From the NCBI GenBank assembly GCA_018389105.1, contig JACATO010000968.1:1514501-1578500 (forward strand): a stretch of DNA of 64,000 nucleotides, in the 5' to 3' direction. Below the pieces are notes generated by a model. That model had not been told where the DNA came from, ran no database searches, and saw only the letters and a list, made by a program, of their open reading frames with translations. The stretch comes from Nautilus pompilius. Taxonomy: Eukaryota > Mollusca > Cephalopoda > Nautilida > Nautilidae. Both the position numbers and the translations under genes were made by a program. Of the stretch, positions 43,701 to 54,726 are shown piece by piece. Each line of letters starts with the position of its first letter. Within the stretch, counting starts at the first letter, position 1.

Positions 43701-46190
43701 CATTTTTAGATCTTTTAAAGTTATATTAATAATATGTGCTTTACAGCATTTCTTATTAACTCTGTGAACAGCTAAGTAAAGTGCTATTTGTAATACTGGC
43801 TTCCCTTACTCAATGAAATAAACTATTTGTTCAGTTTTATTACGTACAGGCCATTTGGTCCATCATGGTTTGGCTTTTCTGGCATTAGGTCATTGTTGGT
43901 AATGCTGACGAAGGCAAAAATAAGATGCGTGCACAAGGAAGGGTCGATGTCCTCTGGCCAAAACTTGGTGTTGAACTTGCGTAGAGTTGATCTGTAGTTG
44001 AAGTAGCATGCACGGGTGTAGCCAGATCTTTCTAAATAATATAATAATTGCATTTATAATTATCTACTTATTTGTTTTACTTAGTCATAGTTATATTTAT
44101 AAGATTATTTTTTGTTTTGGTGAGTTACCGGAAGTCTTTCATAAGGAAAAACGCAAGATATTACTTATAATCTACTCATTATCCCTAATTAAAAGGCTTT
44201 ATTTGTATCATCTGCAGCCATGTGCTAACATTTCTCTTTCTCTGTTATACTATTTCATTGAAAGTTCTTTTCTTCCAAGTGAAAAACAAATTCCTTTAGA
44301 TTATTTGGCTATAAATAGACCAGTTTATGACATTGGTAACATACAGTATAAATTAATTCTTGCTGTAATTTTATTTATTCCAGAAGTATGTGTTAAGAAT
44401 CCTTTATGCAGACATTGTGCATGCATACACGTTGTTCACTTATAGTAGTAGAAATGTGGTTGTAAATTTAACAAAACACTGACATTTCAGCCACTCTTCT
44501 TGAAAACAAAGCAGTAACTACTAAATGGTGTAACATATTATCAACGAAAGAAAAAAATCCCCTTAGGAACGATAGACGAGCGTGGAACTGAAATAATTTT
44601 ATCTACACTAATGTATTAGTTAACTGAAGATATCTCTGAGATGAATACAAGATGCTTTGTCTTATTGCTCTAAAATGCCAGATAATATGCATTTTTTTAA
44701 TTCATATTTTGCATAATTTAGTCATGGTCTCACTAAGAAAGATCACACTAACTCCATGTCTGTCTTCTGATGCTGACTTGGAAAGATAACTCAGAAAATT
44801 GATAAAACATTCCATGAAAAAAAAAAACATTAACTTCATTTTTTTTTTGCAAATTATTTTTGCTCAAATATTTTCTCTAAATTTTGATTTGATAATGCGT
44901 GGTGAAAAAAGATAGAATTAATATCTGTGGAAGGACATCTCAGTTCTTCCAGGAACATTGCATTGTTAATGAGATATCCTACCACTGTACCAACAAGGGT
45001 CACTGTCATACTGGTGATTTGATGCCTGTGTTTCCCAGGTGGACTGTGAGGCATTCATCCTATTTCACAGAAAGCTTTTGCTGTCTATAGCCATATGAAC
45101 AAGAGTAGTGGGCAATGAAGTCCATTGCCTTATCAGAGAATTTTGCAGTTCTTGGGGCAACATGTCTTCATAGAGGATCCAAAACATTCTTAATAGGAAT
45201 TAGCTCATATTTGCTGGCCTTGTCATGTGAGTAAAGGTTTGGTCTTGAAGATATTGGTTAGTTACACATGCTCTATGCGAATGAATGTTACTATCTATTA
45301 AAATGAAGTTTTCTCTAATTTCACCTGCACATGGTCTAACACAAGGATCTAGAATCTCATCCTTTATCACTCTACAACTTCAGTGATCCCTTTCCATGAT
45401 GTTTGTGGGCTGGTTGCATTCTGTTCCCTCTAGATGAGTACGTGCCATGAGTCACATTGAAAGCTAAATGTAGACTTGCATGGTCCCAGTCATACGTCCA
45501 AGCAGCGTATTTCCAGCACTAGTTTAACCACTCTTTGTGGAATTGGATCACGGGAAAACAAAACATCAGTCATCTCTTATACAGCCTTTTGTGTTAAGGC
45601 TGAGGCTGGCAACCTTTTAGTGGCTACAGAGAGATCAGAACCAAGTTGGGTCATGGTTGAATTCCTACTTTGCTGAGCCAAAAGTGGCGCACACTGTTCA
45701 TCTACTGGGATTGTGACCTATGGTTGACCTTGAATTGGTCTTTGGGCAATATCTCTATACACTTGAAATCGTCTCCATAGGTGAAAAATCACACTTATGT
45801 TCACATTTAGCCATCGCCCACCTCGGTCTGTGACTGTCCAATCTTTCTCCACCTTCGAGATTCTTCCAACAGGTATAACTACTGATTTATAAGGTTCGTC
45901 CTCAAATCAGACTAACTAGCAGAGCCAGCAATGATATAACCAGCTTTCTTCAAATTTATGCCAAAGTGAATTCACATATTTCTCTTATAAAAGTTTTGTT
46001 GCATAAAAGAGATTTTGTGATGAACATTTGGTGAATCAAACTTTAATTATTTTAGAAATAATTTTGTTTGCTTCTTAACTTTTGTAAACCAGTGTATATG
46101 CTAATTTTTATATATATTATAAAAAAACGATGTGTACAGGAGAACGGGATATGTCGATACTGGGAGAAATACTCCTCGACTGGCCTTACC
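31773..46190 (-). CDS. GH18 chitinase-like secreted protein
   Basis: Seven exons on the minus strand join in phase: 44031-43848, 40103-39854, 37223-37120, 36421-36331, 33287-33117, 33008-32886 and 31904-31773 (TAA). They give about 350 residues of a glycoside hydrolase 18 domain of the acidic mammalian chitinase type. Blocks in order are TRACYFNYRSTLRKF, IDPSLCTHLIFAF, LRTLISVGGG, NGIDIDWEYPAFFGSP, LLLTAALPAAKL, FINVMSYGYYG, VALFGKGFTLAD, QWIGYDDMQS and LGGAMVWEISLDDF. The DxDxE acid is kept (DIDWE), but the first Asp of the longer motif is Asn. MTYD has become MSYG and GGW has become GGG, so activity is doubtful. About nine residues usually found before the xxIKYY helix are missing between exons 4 and 5, possibly a true deletion or an unseen micro-exon. 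There is no C-terminal chitin-binding domain. A probable signal-peptide exon ends at 46190. Confidence 0.9.
34226..34920 (-). pseudogene. Unidentified decayed coding fragments in a chitinase intron
   Basis: The minus strand has two stretches that look like former protein: about 34,900-34,800 (basic, Lys/Pro-rich, starting MTTRQKSAKRPKDKP) and 34540-34226 (KYEYRHWYLQLQDGKLKRAR, then FYVPPQQWKKKL). Stops and frame changes lie between them. The composition looks like a processed pseudogene or an old transposon. I do not recognise the parent. Confidence 0.3.
40659..43174 (-). mobile_element. hAT fossil, ZBED5/SCAND3-like, in a chitinase intron
   Basis: On the minus strand, successive pieces of a hAT (Charlie-type) transposase of the ZBED5/SCAND3 kind can be read: an N-terminal segment (42365-42108), a Cys-containing stretch (LICGEQLCNSSLAPVKLKGH), then ASYHIADVLCKQKQPFTED and HGEKAVNRVKNLSLSNSVM (about 41950-41760). 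A middle segment follows (EMHEKACLFVQPVW), then a C-terminal CVSQFEVMIKSKQQQ (near 40870). The left end reads CAGTGCTTTTCAACCTT, matching the hAT-Charlie terminal repeat. The right side keeps the typical subterminal sequence (AACCCCTGGAGCACC), but its tip is unclear. Multiple stops show it is inactive. Confidence 0.7.
44880..45870 (-). mobile_element. Degenerate Tc1-like transposon in a chitinase intron
   Basis: The minus strand reads as a heavily mutated Tc1 transposase. Near 45,860-45,600 are GRWLNVNISVIFHLWRRFQ, IAQRPIQGQP and LLAQQSRNSTMTQLGSDLSV (DNA-binding region). Further left are fragments resembling the catalytic core (TYDWDHASLHLAFNVTHGT) and a possible second-acid region. Numerous stops and frameshifts mean it is dead. 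Terminal repeats were not identified, so the ends are approximate. Confidence 0.65.
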
Positions 46191-46258
46191 TTGAGTTTTG
46201 CCGGGGAGAACCACGAGGAAGAGAACCAGACTTTGCAGCAGGAGCCAGCATTTCTTTA
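46190..46258 (-). CDS. Probable signal-peptide exon of the chitinase-like gene
   Basis: Read on the minus strand, this stretch gives a Lys-Lys start, a hydrophobic core (WLLLQSLVLFLVVL), then PGKTQ. It ends at a consensus donor (CAAG/gtaagg). The leftover G joins AA of the next exon to make Glu, leading directly into ERSGYTRACYF, where mature chitinases begin. No in-frame ATG occurs before the upstream stop, so the initiator must lie on an earlier exon further right. The right boundary is approximate. A chance hydrophobic frame is possible but the phase fit argues against it. Confidence 0.55.
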
Positions 46259-46259
46259 A

Positions 46260-48080
46260 AATCACAACGGAAAACAAACTTGAGATGAAAGTTCACGTAT
46301 GCTTGAATGAAAATAAGACCACCTTAGCAAGCAAGAGATACTGGTTATATGACCAGCTAAAAAGCAGATACATAAATAAATGAAACTGCTGGGTTTTAAA
46401 GGTACGTAATGGCGTCAAGTGAAACTTTCTTGAATGAGCTGACTGACTATTCTGCTCAGAAGGCGAACTAACGGCGGGCAGTGGTCAGGGAGTCAAGGAA
46501 ACAAACTTCCAGATGTAACTTTATTGCGGTTGGTTTATTCATTTTACTTAGACCACTTTTATGATAAAAATTCTAGTGGGGGAGAATCACATCTGTGATA
46601 TTTTCTTTACCTAAAAAACGATATCAGAGCGAAATCCTTAGATTTTGCAAAAACTTATAAGGAAAAATTGGACCAATGTTTGATTGGCTTTTTGGTACAT
46701 TTCTCGTTTGAGACGAAAGGTAAATAAGAGATGTTTTTGTCTAATTAAAACTCTAGAAAAACAATATGGCTGTCAGATGAATTACGAAATTGAAAATCCT
46801 TCATAAATACTAAGGAAAGGTTCCGTTTAGTGTGCTCGTGTATTCAGCTTTAAAGAAAAGCAGGCAGGTGAATTAGGTTGAAGTAGAGTTTTAGAAAAGG
46901 TTCATAAATGTGCTTGCTTACCATTTTGTAGAAATAATGACCAACTGGCATCATACGCAATCAAACTTAACTGGGACAAATCTCATAAAAATGGGTCGAG
47001 GTTTTTCTTTTTATAGTTACTAATCGATAATCCCTGATAGCTTTGGGAAAGAGGATGAGCGTTCAGTCTCGATTCTGTTATTGTGAGGAAGTGCTTAATA
47101 GTGCGTCATCGAGTAGTTTGGCCTGACGGCGGCCAGTGTAACTGCGCTATGGTCAAATCGGTCATCTAACGAACAGTGGTTATGCTACTGGGGGCTCGAT
47201 GGCCGCTTTGATTCAGTCTAGCGTACCTCCCAGGCATGGTCTCTCTCTCTCCTCGCTTTTCCTCATCAGGCGGAGTTTCTTCTGGTTCCGCTCGTGCTGT
47301 ACGTCAGCAGAATCCCGCAGAGGCGGAGGTTCAGAATTCAGTGGGTGACAGGTGGCTCCCTGCTCCCATTATAACCGTTATCAGGAGGCTGAATTGTCAC
47401 GGAGTCTGTTCGTTCACCTGGTCTGCAGTTACGGAGGCACCTGTCCGACGAAAGCAGGCTTCCTCTTTAACAGATGAAGAAGGAAGCTTACAACCACTAA
47501 AATGTTGCCGAGGGCGATGTGGGAGTGCTTCTTGAGAGTGTGAACTGGATCTCAGAGCGGCTGGCATACCGACGTTCGTGAATGACAGTGCTTGACCACA
47601 GCGGTCTGGGAGAGACAGTCGGAACACAGGTTTATTGGTTAGTTTAGCCAACTAATCGTCTGTGAGCAGATATGATTCTGTGCTTGGCAGATGCTGAAGT
47701 TTTGTAACAGTTCCATATCAATACTGCTGCTAGAATTTGCTGCAAGTCCATACTATTAAGCTTAGCTTTAGACTGAAAGCGACTTTAGAATCAGTGTCTT
47801 ACGACAGCACTGCAGTCAACTATTTGCAAGTAGTGTATGTAATACTGCCGAGTCAGGAGTTTTCCTTCTTTCGCAGATTTGTGTACACACGAATTTGGCA
47901 GGATTTAATTTTCACGCATTCGTCCAATAAGCTGAAAGAAATTAACTTATATACTTGGCATGGCAGTGCCACATTTGCAGCGCAGATTTAATCCTCTTAG
48001 CCTTAGTGGCTGGGTGCCGGTAATCTTTAGTAGAGCTTGATCCGCAGGAATTAGAGACCAAGAGTTTCCACACACCGTGA
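46260..48080. other. No recognisable gene
   Basis: Mixed-composition DNA, less AT-rich than the left half. Short open frames exist on both strands (for example around 47,236-47,650), but none resembles a known family and they overlap each other on opposite strands, so I call none. It could include the upstream exon of the chitinase-like gene. Confidence 0.45.
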
Positions 48081-48995
48081 GTGGCTTTAAAACGGCAAAG
48101 GAAAAAAAAGGAATGTCATGTTTTCAGTAGTTCCAGGCTCTCGAAGTTCAAGAAGCAGCAGTCGGAGTTCGCTCTCCCCGACCCTAAAACAAGATGTCTT
48201 AGTGGATCTGGAGGAGGCTGGAACAGCAATCGCTGCTCGAAAAAGAGAGCGTCGGGAATACAGTTCCTACGACGACGAGACAAGGGCTAGGATAGCGAGG
48301 CTTTAAGGCAGCGAATCACCGAGTGTGCAGACTGCCTACCTCCGAAATGTGAAATCCAACCCAGAGAAATCGGTTTCATTCTCTCTCCAACCAACCACGT
48401 GGCCCCCTTCCCCTTCTTGGCGAAACGTACGAGACCCGATGGCGAAAAGTTGGGTGGATAATAATGGCGGCACTATAAACCGAAGAATAGTGATGGCTGT
48501 CGCAGAAGGAATTTTGATGAAAGACGACAAAACCAAACTTCCTATGTAGGATGGGAATCTGGTCTTTACATATTCCTGAGCGAAAATTCCCTGCGCCATA
48601 TGGGGGTACATAAAAAGGAAGGGTCGACATCAGTAAGAAGGCTTTGTCCACCGAGTCAAAACTGCTGTCAACAACAATATTCGTGATCGCCTTGTTATCA
48701 ACTGGGACCAAACAACCGGTGTCAGCAGGGTCCCTGGTAGTGGGGGACGGGGGTGGATGATAGAGAAACGAGGAGTCACCGTCACTGGGATCGATGATCA
48801 AAGACAGACTACTTTACTGTTGGTTGTCAGCATGGCGGGTCATTCTACCCCCCCCAAAAAAGCATCATCTTCGGTGGGAAAGCCGACCGCTGTAATTCCC
48901 AGTTTAGTTTCCCGGAGAACTGGATTGTTACTGAATCTCCCAGGTTTAGCCATCTTCGAGTGTCCAAGGGCCACCGGGGGAGCGATGTCTTGAAA
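48081..48995 (+). mobile_element. Pogo/Tigger-like transposase fossil
   Basis: On the plus strand, decayed but ordered pieces resemble the pogo/Tigger (DDE) transposases common in marine invertebrates. They are KRERREYSSYDDETRARIAR (N-terminal helix), RIVMAVAEGILMKDDKTKL (about 48,490-48,545), a remnant of the NWDQTG catalytic motif near 48,700 (INWDQTTGVS), and MIEKRGVTVTGIDDQRQTTL followed by VSMAGHSTP (about 48,757-48,850). Several frameshifts and stops separate them. Terminal repeats were not found. Confidence 0.65.
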
Positions 48996-51130
48996 AAAAC
49001 TAAAGAGAAACAACATCACTGCATATCAACGTCTCGCCTGTAGGTATTTGCACTTAGTTTTTAATATTTGAGAAATTTATTTATATGGAGGCGTTTATAC
49101 CCGGAAGAAAAGATTCCCGACTTACTGAAAATCTAATAAATCTTGGATTATCACGAACAAAAGCTCGGTGATGATAAAAAATTAACTTTCCTGTTTTAAA
49201 TTTGCTTTTAAAAATCTTTAAAAATATTATTATGCACAATGTGACTTCTCCGCGTTTATTTGTATTTCATCCATTGTCATGTCGTTGGAAACAGTACAAA
49301 AGGAAATGGCTATATACGTTTGACGAACTGGCTGAAGACATTGAGATTAATTTTTAAACAAACATGTCTTCTGAAAGTGACCCTTCCACGGCGACGTGCT
49401 AGGGAGGTTGACTGCAGCTCCACCAATGGGATGACGGCATCTGTTAGGTAGATATCTGCGTACGAACCAATCAGGTTCCCCGTTGTACGTAGACACGGGG
49501 AACAGAAGTATGTACGGCTCTCTAGAGGAAACGGTGCTGGGCGGAAAAGCAAGGAAATACATCGAGAGGTGGGGAAACACACATCACGTATAAACGCAGC
49601 ACAGCCGTTAGTCCATCCTTAGCATACTGGGAGTTATGCCAAGTGTATCTCGGAAAGAGAAAACTTGTTATGTATCAGGGAAGTTGATTAGGTAGGCTGT
49701 TCCGTCGGGTTAAAAGGAGAGAAAACAAACACACACAAACGTTGGCTACCATGCTGTTTTTATATCGAATGCAGCATTTCAAGGATAAGCAGACCTTCAT
49801 CGTGCCAAGAATTCAGAGAAGGCACAATAAGTTCTCGCGTTCATTATGCACACCTAACATTTCAGTTATTTGATTTGAAAACCTTGCCAGATGTTTAGCG
49901 CTTGTCGGCGGAGGAGGAAAAAAACGTATGAAGCCAAACAAAGCAAGCCTGGAACTTCCATGAAAAGGAAACGGTATCAGCCCGTTAGAGTGCTACTTAT
50001 TCCTCTTAGTTTACAACCGAACGCCACGCCCATCCAGGCCGTTCTTCCTGGAATGGCGTCTTTAGTTTACTAGGAGCTAAATTCAGCAGAATTGAACCCT
50101 GACTCGCTTACGAAAGCTGCTGAGAAAACGCTGGCAACAAGGGAGCATAGCTCTTTTTTATGAATTGTAACTGGAGATTAAAGTTGTTGGATTTTCCGCC
50201 CTTCTGTCAGCTCTCGTTAAGATCTCACTTGTAACCCTGCGAGACAATGCTCGCTCCACATGGAATACCGCTGTCACGGGGGCGCCGCGGAACCAATCAC
50301 AAGTGGTACTGTCATTAAAATTATTATTGCGTATACATGTTTCAGCATTTGCCAGTTCTAATATTCTTCTTGGCTGATCCCTGTCCTGACTTTCGGGATT
50401 TAAGGACATCGCCACCAGCAGCAATTCTCGGGTGACCCAACGGCGGCCGTATTTGTAGACACCCGTACAGATAAACACAGCAGCGACGCGCTGGGAGATT
50501 TACCCTGTGAACCCATTCAACCTTTTGTGTGTGTTTAAAAAACAAAAAAATTTTCCAGTCACGTGATGTAGTTAGCGAGAAACATGCTGGGGTTTAAAGT
50601 TACCTTTCTTAAGTACTACCTTCCTATCGTGTGATTACAGAATCTGGCATCGAGCCGTGAACATCAGAATTCTTAGTCATGGACTCAGGTTTACGTTTCT
50701 CGATGAACTAAGTCGTGGTATTTAATTGATTTAAGTGCGGACTTAGTGACCGTGACCTTGGCATTAGAGAGAACAAGAACACGGATGTTTGTCCACATTG
50801 GCCATAAAATGGAAGTTTGGCTGAACAGATTTATTATAGATATAAGTAAAGTGACGTCACAACCCCAATTCCCCTTTGAAATAACACGACTTAACATTTC
50901 TTGTTGATCAGATCTATAATATCCAGGCTGCTCGTAGAGTGGAGTACAAGACACCGCCTATAGTTGGTCAGGGTTATGGATGATTCCAAACCTCACGTAA
51001 AAGAAAATAATATTTTTGAAGATTTTCTGGCGAGAAATTTACAAGTTCCAGATATGCAAGTTTCACTCTTCAAGAAAATTTGGTCTGCCGCGAGGTTGCA
51101 TTTAGATGTGCCGTTCCCCCCCAGCTTCGC
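48996..51130. other. No recognisable gene
   Basis: About 2.1 kb with short frames on both strands (for example 49,310-49,582, 50,158-50,478 and 50,691-50,954). I could not match any to a family. There is no clear repeat structure. A palindromic TGACGTCA occurs at 50852-50859 without an adjacent gene start. Probably decayed transposon DNA. Confidence 0.4.
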
Positions 51131-51149
51131 CTTTCTGGGATTAGAACCG

Positions 51150-51690
51150 TCAAATCTACCAGAATTTTTCATTTGTTCCCCCGGTTCACCTTCGGAATGG
51201 ATTCAGAATCGCAGCCGAGAAAATTAGTATTTCTATCAAACTGCTCTTCTGGTTCCTTTATCAGCTCTGTTTTCCCCCATCGCCATGTATCCAATGAGCA
51301 TTTGAACAATGAGACTGCGACGAGGGGCGTGTTCGTCTAACTTCACCTTCCGTACAAATCTGAACGGAGAATCTTCTAGAAGTTTTTCATAAGCTTGAAC
51401 AATGTACATTTGACCGACTGTCTTCATGTAGTCTTCTATCGACATCTTTTTTTGCAAGATGACGGTTTCCGTAGAAACATCATCGATATTTTTGGAAATT
51501 TGAACCCTCTTATCATTCACGAACTTCCTGACACGTGATACACTCTTCTTCGTCGTCAAGTAATCTATCAGATAGACAACAGCTATAACAGCTGATGCGA
51601 GCAAAACAGCTTAGAAAACGTGATTGACTTCCACATGTATACACACACACACACACACACACTAAGTTACGGTTTCCTTTTCTTTGTTTA
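51150..51690 (-). pseudogene. Truncated duplicate of the OTULIN-like gene
   Basis: This stretch matches the 5' end of the OTULIN-like gene (about 58,760-59,265), including the CA repeat next to the start codon. It covers the membrane anchor and the first ~130 residues of domain 1. From about 51,355 to 51,600 the match is almost perfect. It falls clearly over 51,236-51,355 and is weak toward 51,150. The start ATG is changed (GTG at that codon), a stop replaces a Leu codon in the membrane segment, and the frame is lost after about residue 115. It is a non-functional copy in the same orientation, 7.6 kb from the full gene. Confidence 0.85.
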
Positions 51691-51829
51691 TTCTGTATCA
51701 GTGATGTAGTTTGGTGAATACTATGGCTCCTAGGAAGGAAATATTACCTGGTGAGCACATGTAATTCGAAGTTTTAGTTAGTGAAGGCTGCTGCCCCCAC
51801 CCCACATATGGCAGATCGCATTCTGACAT

Positions 51830-52600
51830 CAGGAGATGCGTGCAAAACTGGAACTGCTGACAATAGAAGCGGTCGAGAAAGAAATCCCAAGCTGAAAAGC
51901 GATGGTTAGTACCTCAGGGGTGGGTTCTCTGTGTGATAGAAGACGAGTCAGTAGAGATCTTACAACGGGTGTTAACGTTCCTTCAAGAACAGTAAGATAC
52001 ACATCAGCGCGAAGTGTATCTCAAAATGTTTGCTGAAGAGAGACAACCAAACGGCAGGGCTGAAATGAAGCAGCGGGCTGACCAAACCTGGAAGGTGGTT
52101 TCTACAGACGTTTGAACTGTTTGGCAATAATTAATGGCAGTTTGCTTGAAACTGGACTGGGGGGTACAGTCTGTACAACAGCTACAATGAAGCATGGGGG
52201 TGTAGGTATCGGTCATTGTTGTCAGAAAGATTTGCATAAACTAGCGGGTATATTGACTGCTGGAAGGCACACGCGGGTTTCCATCCATTATGCTGCCCCT
52301 TCGAGATGACATCTCATTTCGCAGCGATTTGTCTTCCAACGTGACCGTATACAGCTACTGTCATGGAAAACTATCTGAAGCTGGGGAGAGGCTGACCGAA
52401 CACTCACAACGACGCCTACGAACGTTGCGGCTATATGGGCTAATGGAGAGTTAAAGGACAGCCAAACGCCGTGGATGAATTGCGGAAGGTGCTACAGGAT
52501 ATTTGAAACACCATTCCGCAGTCATGCATTGATAACCTGTATAGGAACATTAAAGCAAGGTGCAGTGGTCCGTGTAAAACAAAGGGACCGCATACGATAC
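51830..52600 (+). mobile_element. Degenerate Tc1-like transposon
   Basis: The plus strand carries heavily mutated Tc1 transposase pieces: a linker-like GRERNPKLKSDG with arginines (about 51,865-51,905), MKHGGVGIG (about 52,188; the KHGGGSVMVWG block of Tc1), and a C-terminal DELRKVLQDI followed by NTIPQSCIDNLYRNIKARC (about 52,475-52,565). Stops and frame changes are frequent, so it is old and inactive. Ends were not found. Confidence 0.6.
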
Positions 52601-53490
52601 ACTAATGCACATGTATTGATTTCGTTTTTTTGTGCATTTCTGCAATAATGGACCGTGCGTGCAGTTCAAATTACTCATCATTTGTACGCATCTGTGTGTT
52701 TCCATGATTATTTATTTTCTCGTTTGTCTGCCACCTACCGATTTTAGTTGTTCTACTAGTAGCCTTTATTGTGGAAAGGCCAGAGTGGCTGACTGTTGGT
52801 TTGCTTTTTTTCACTGACAATTTGGTCATCGTTTTATGTTGAATGCTTCTCGATCCCTGTAGTTTACAGCTGCACGTGTAGTATGACGTCACGAATACTG
52901 CTGTTTGCTGCTGTTGATGATGCCACAATTCCAACTTCCTTCGATGGGAGCCATCTGTCTTCCGACCAGAAAAATATTTTAGTTCTGTCACTTGTGGTTG
53001 ATGTGTCAGATGCACGTGATAAACAATTTATAACGTAGATGCTATGGTCAGCCTGTCGTAGAGCTGCTTTCTTTGTCAGAAACATCTATGCTGCTGATGT
53101 AGTTAGTGTCTACGTTCTGAAAACCATTCTATGCAGATCATGTATTTGCCGAACATTTACTGGCAGCCACGATGCCTGACTGACCAACTATCCTATGCTT
53201 CTTGCCTAGATCAGGAGTTACATGTAAATAGACAAACGCCATTCTTAAAATCCATACGTGTCAAAATGTGTATATTGAAACTTTAGTCTCACGGAAATAT
53301 CTCCTCCGTTTACCTTAAGTGTTTTATTGGTGAGTCCACGATTATTTATGTCTGTAAGTGTATAGGGTGATAATGGAATTCCGAATAAAGATAGTCAGAT
53401 ATTGAATTTTAAAAAAATAATTAAATGTTTGTATTTCGTTAAGTACAAAATTCAAAAGATTTATTAGTAAGAAACTGGTAGCTACAAGGT
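52601..53490. other. No recognisable gene
   Basis: Mixed sequence with short overlapping frames on both strands and a palindromic TGACGTCA at 52884-52891. I see no conserved motif or repeat structure that supports a gene. Confidence 0.4.
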
Positions 53491-53499
53491 CTATTGTTT

Positions 53500-54025
53500 A
53501 CTGTTTTCAGTACCCAAAATAACACAGGGCGGTTGAAAAAAGAAAGGAAAAGAAATTATTTGTTGTGGATGAGGTATCCGTTTGTATTCTTAGGGTGTGC
53601 TGTTCGATTTCTCGTCTAACTTTCCTGGTTCTCCCAAGAATGACGCCCGAAAGTCGTCCATTGGGGAGAGGTCCGGCCACGTGGAAGACCATAGCAGAGT
53701 AACACATTTTATTAGATGGAATAGAAACATTGTTCCTTCAGGGACGTCCATTGCCTCCCTGGCTAATTGTGAAGGTGACACTTAAACACCCCCCCCTGAT
53801 ACACGTTCCTTGATGACATCTAACTTAGTTTTATCACGCTTGATGGTGCCTGCCCTGTCCATACTGCTATTGATCTACCACCACGCCAATGATGAGCTAC
53901 GTGTTTTGCAGGAATGTATCAGCCGCCGCCCTGACTGAATTTGAGATCGAACCGAAACTCATCAGCCAACATCTGATCGGCCCATCTGGCCCGTGTAAAC
54001 CAGCCTCGACACACACACACACACA

Positions 54026-54109
<84 letters not shown>

Positions 54110-54190
54110 GTTTGGTATTGCTGCCAGCCATGCTTTCAGAAACTTTTCCAGCACTTCTTTGTCACCTGTCGTTGACCCTACAAAATAGCC
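53500..54190 (-). mobile_element. Mariner-like transposase fossil interrupted by a TC microsatellite
   Basis: On the minus strand, scattered frames give fragments resembling the catalytic part of a mariner-type transposase: ADEFRFDLKF (first-acid region, about 53,970-53,940) and WPDLSPMDDFR (third-acid region, about 53,680-53,650). A TC/GA microsatellite (about 54,028-54,110) sits inside. Frames shift repeatedly. Assignment rests on short motifs only. Confidence 0.4.
54028..54110. repeat. (TC)n microsatellite
   Basis: About 80 bp of TC repeats with two short interruptions, preceded by a short CA run (about 54,010-54,027). Confidence 0.95.
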
Positions 54191-54726
54191 CTTAAAGCCT
54201 GTTGGGCCCTCTTTTACGCTGGATATAACGCACGTGCATCAAAAACCTTTTGTGTAATTTAGACAGCACACCCTAGACTACTTTCAGCGAAATTCGTATG
54301 AACCTTGTGTGAGAAGATCAATCCTTGGTAGGCTATAGATTTAGCACCGAGAAAGTCCCTTATCAAACATCACATTATTATTGGATTCATTTACTTAATC
54401 ATGCACTTAGACGTGAATATAGAAATCTTGAGGTTTTGCTTGCGTTAACACTTTGAATTACTTCATCTCTCTAAGATATTAACTGAAGTAATTCAAGGCT
54501 ATTCTCGTTTCTAGATCGTTGATAGCTACTGTGATTAATAGCCCGGTTGAGGGAAATAACACGACAAGAGTTATATAGGGAGAGAACATGAAGCCTCAAA
54601 CTCCTCTATACGTTTTCTTTCACCTAAAGCAAGCTTTAAAAAGAAGAGATAATGAATCGATTAATCCCATAATGAATTTTTACTTATTTGTTAAGATTTT
54701 GCTAGGTACGTGTAGCTAAGCTTCGA
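54191..54726. other. 3' flank of the OTULIN-like gene
   Basis: About 530 bp follows the stop codon of the OTULIN-like gene. No other gene or repeat was seen, and I could not choose a single poly(A) signal with confidence. Confidence 0.4.

Noticed and set aside
52796-53038. Two overlapping frames on opposite strands near 52.8-53.1 kb
   Set aside because: Neither shows a conserved motif, splice context or start signal.
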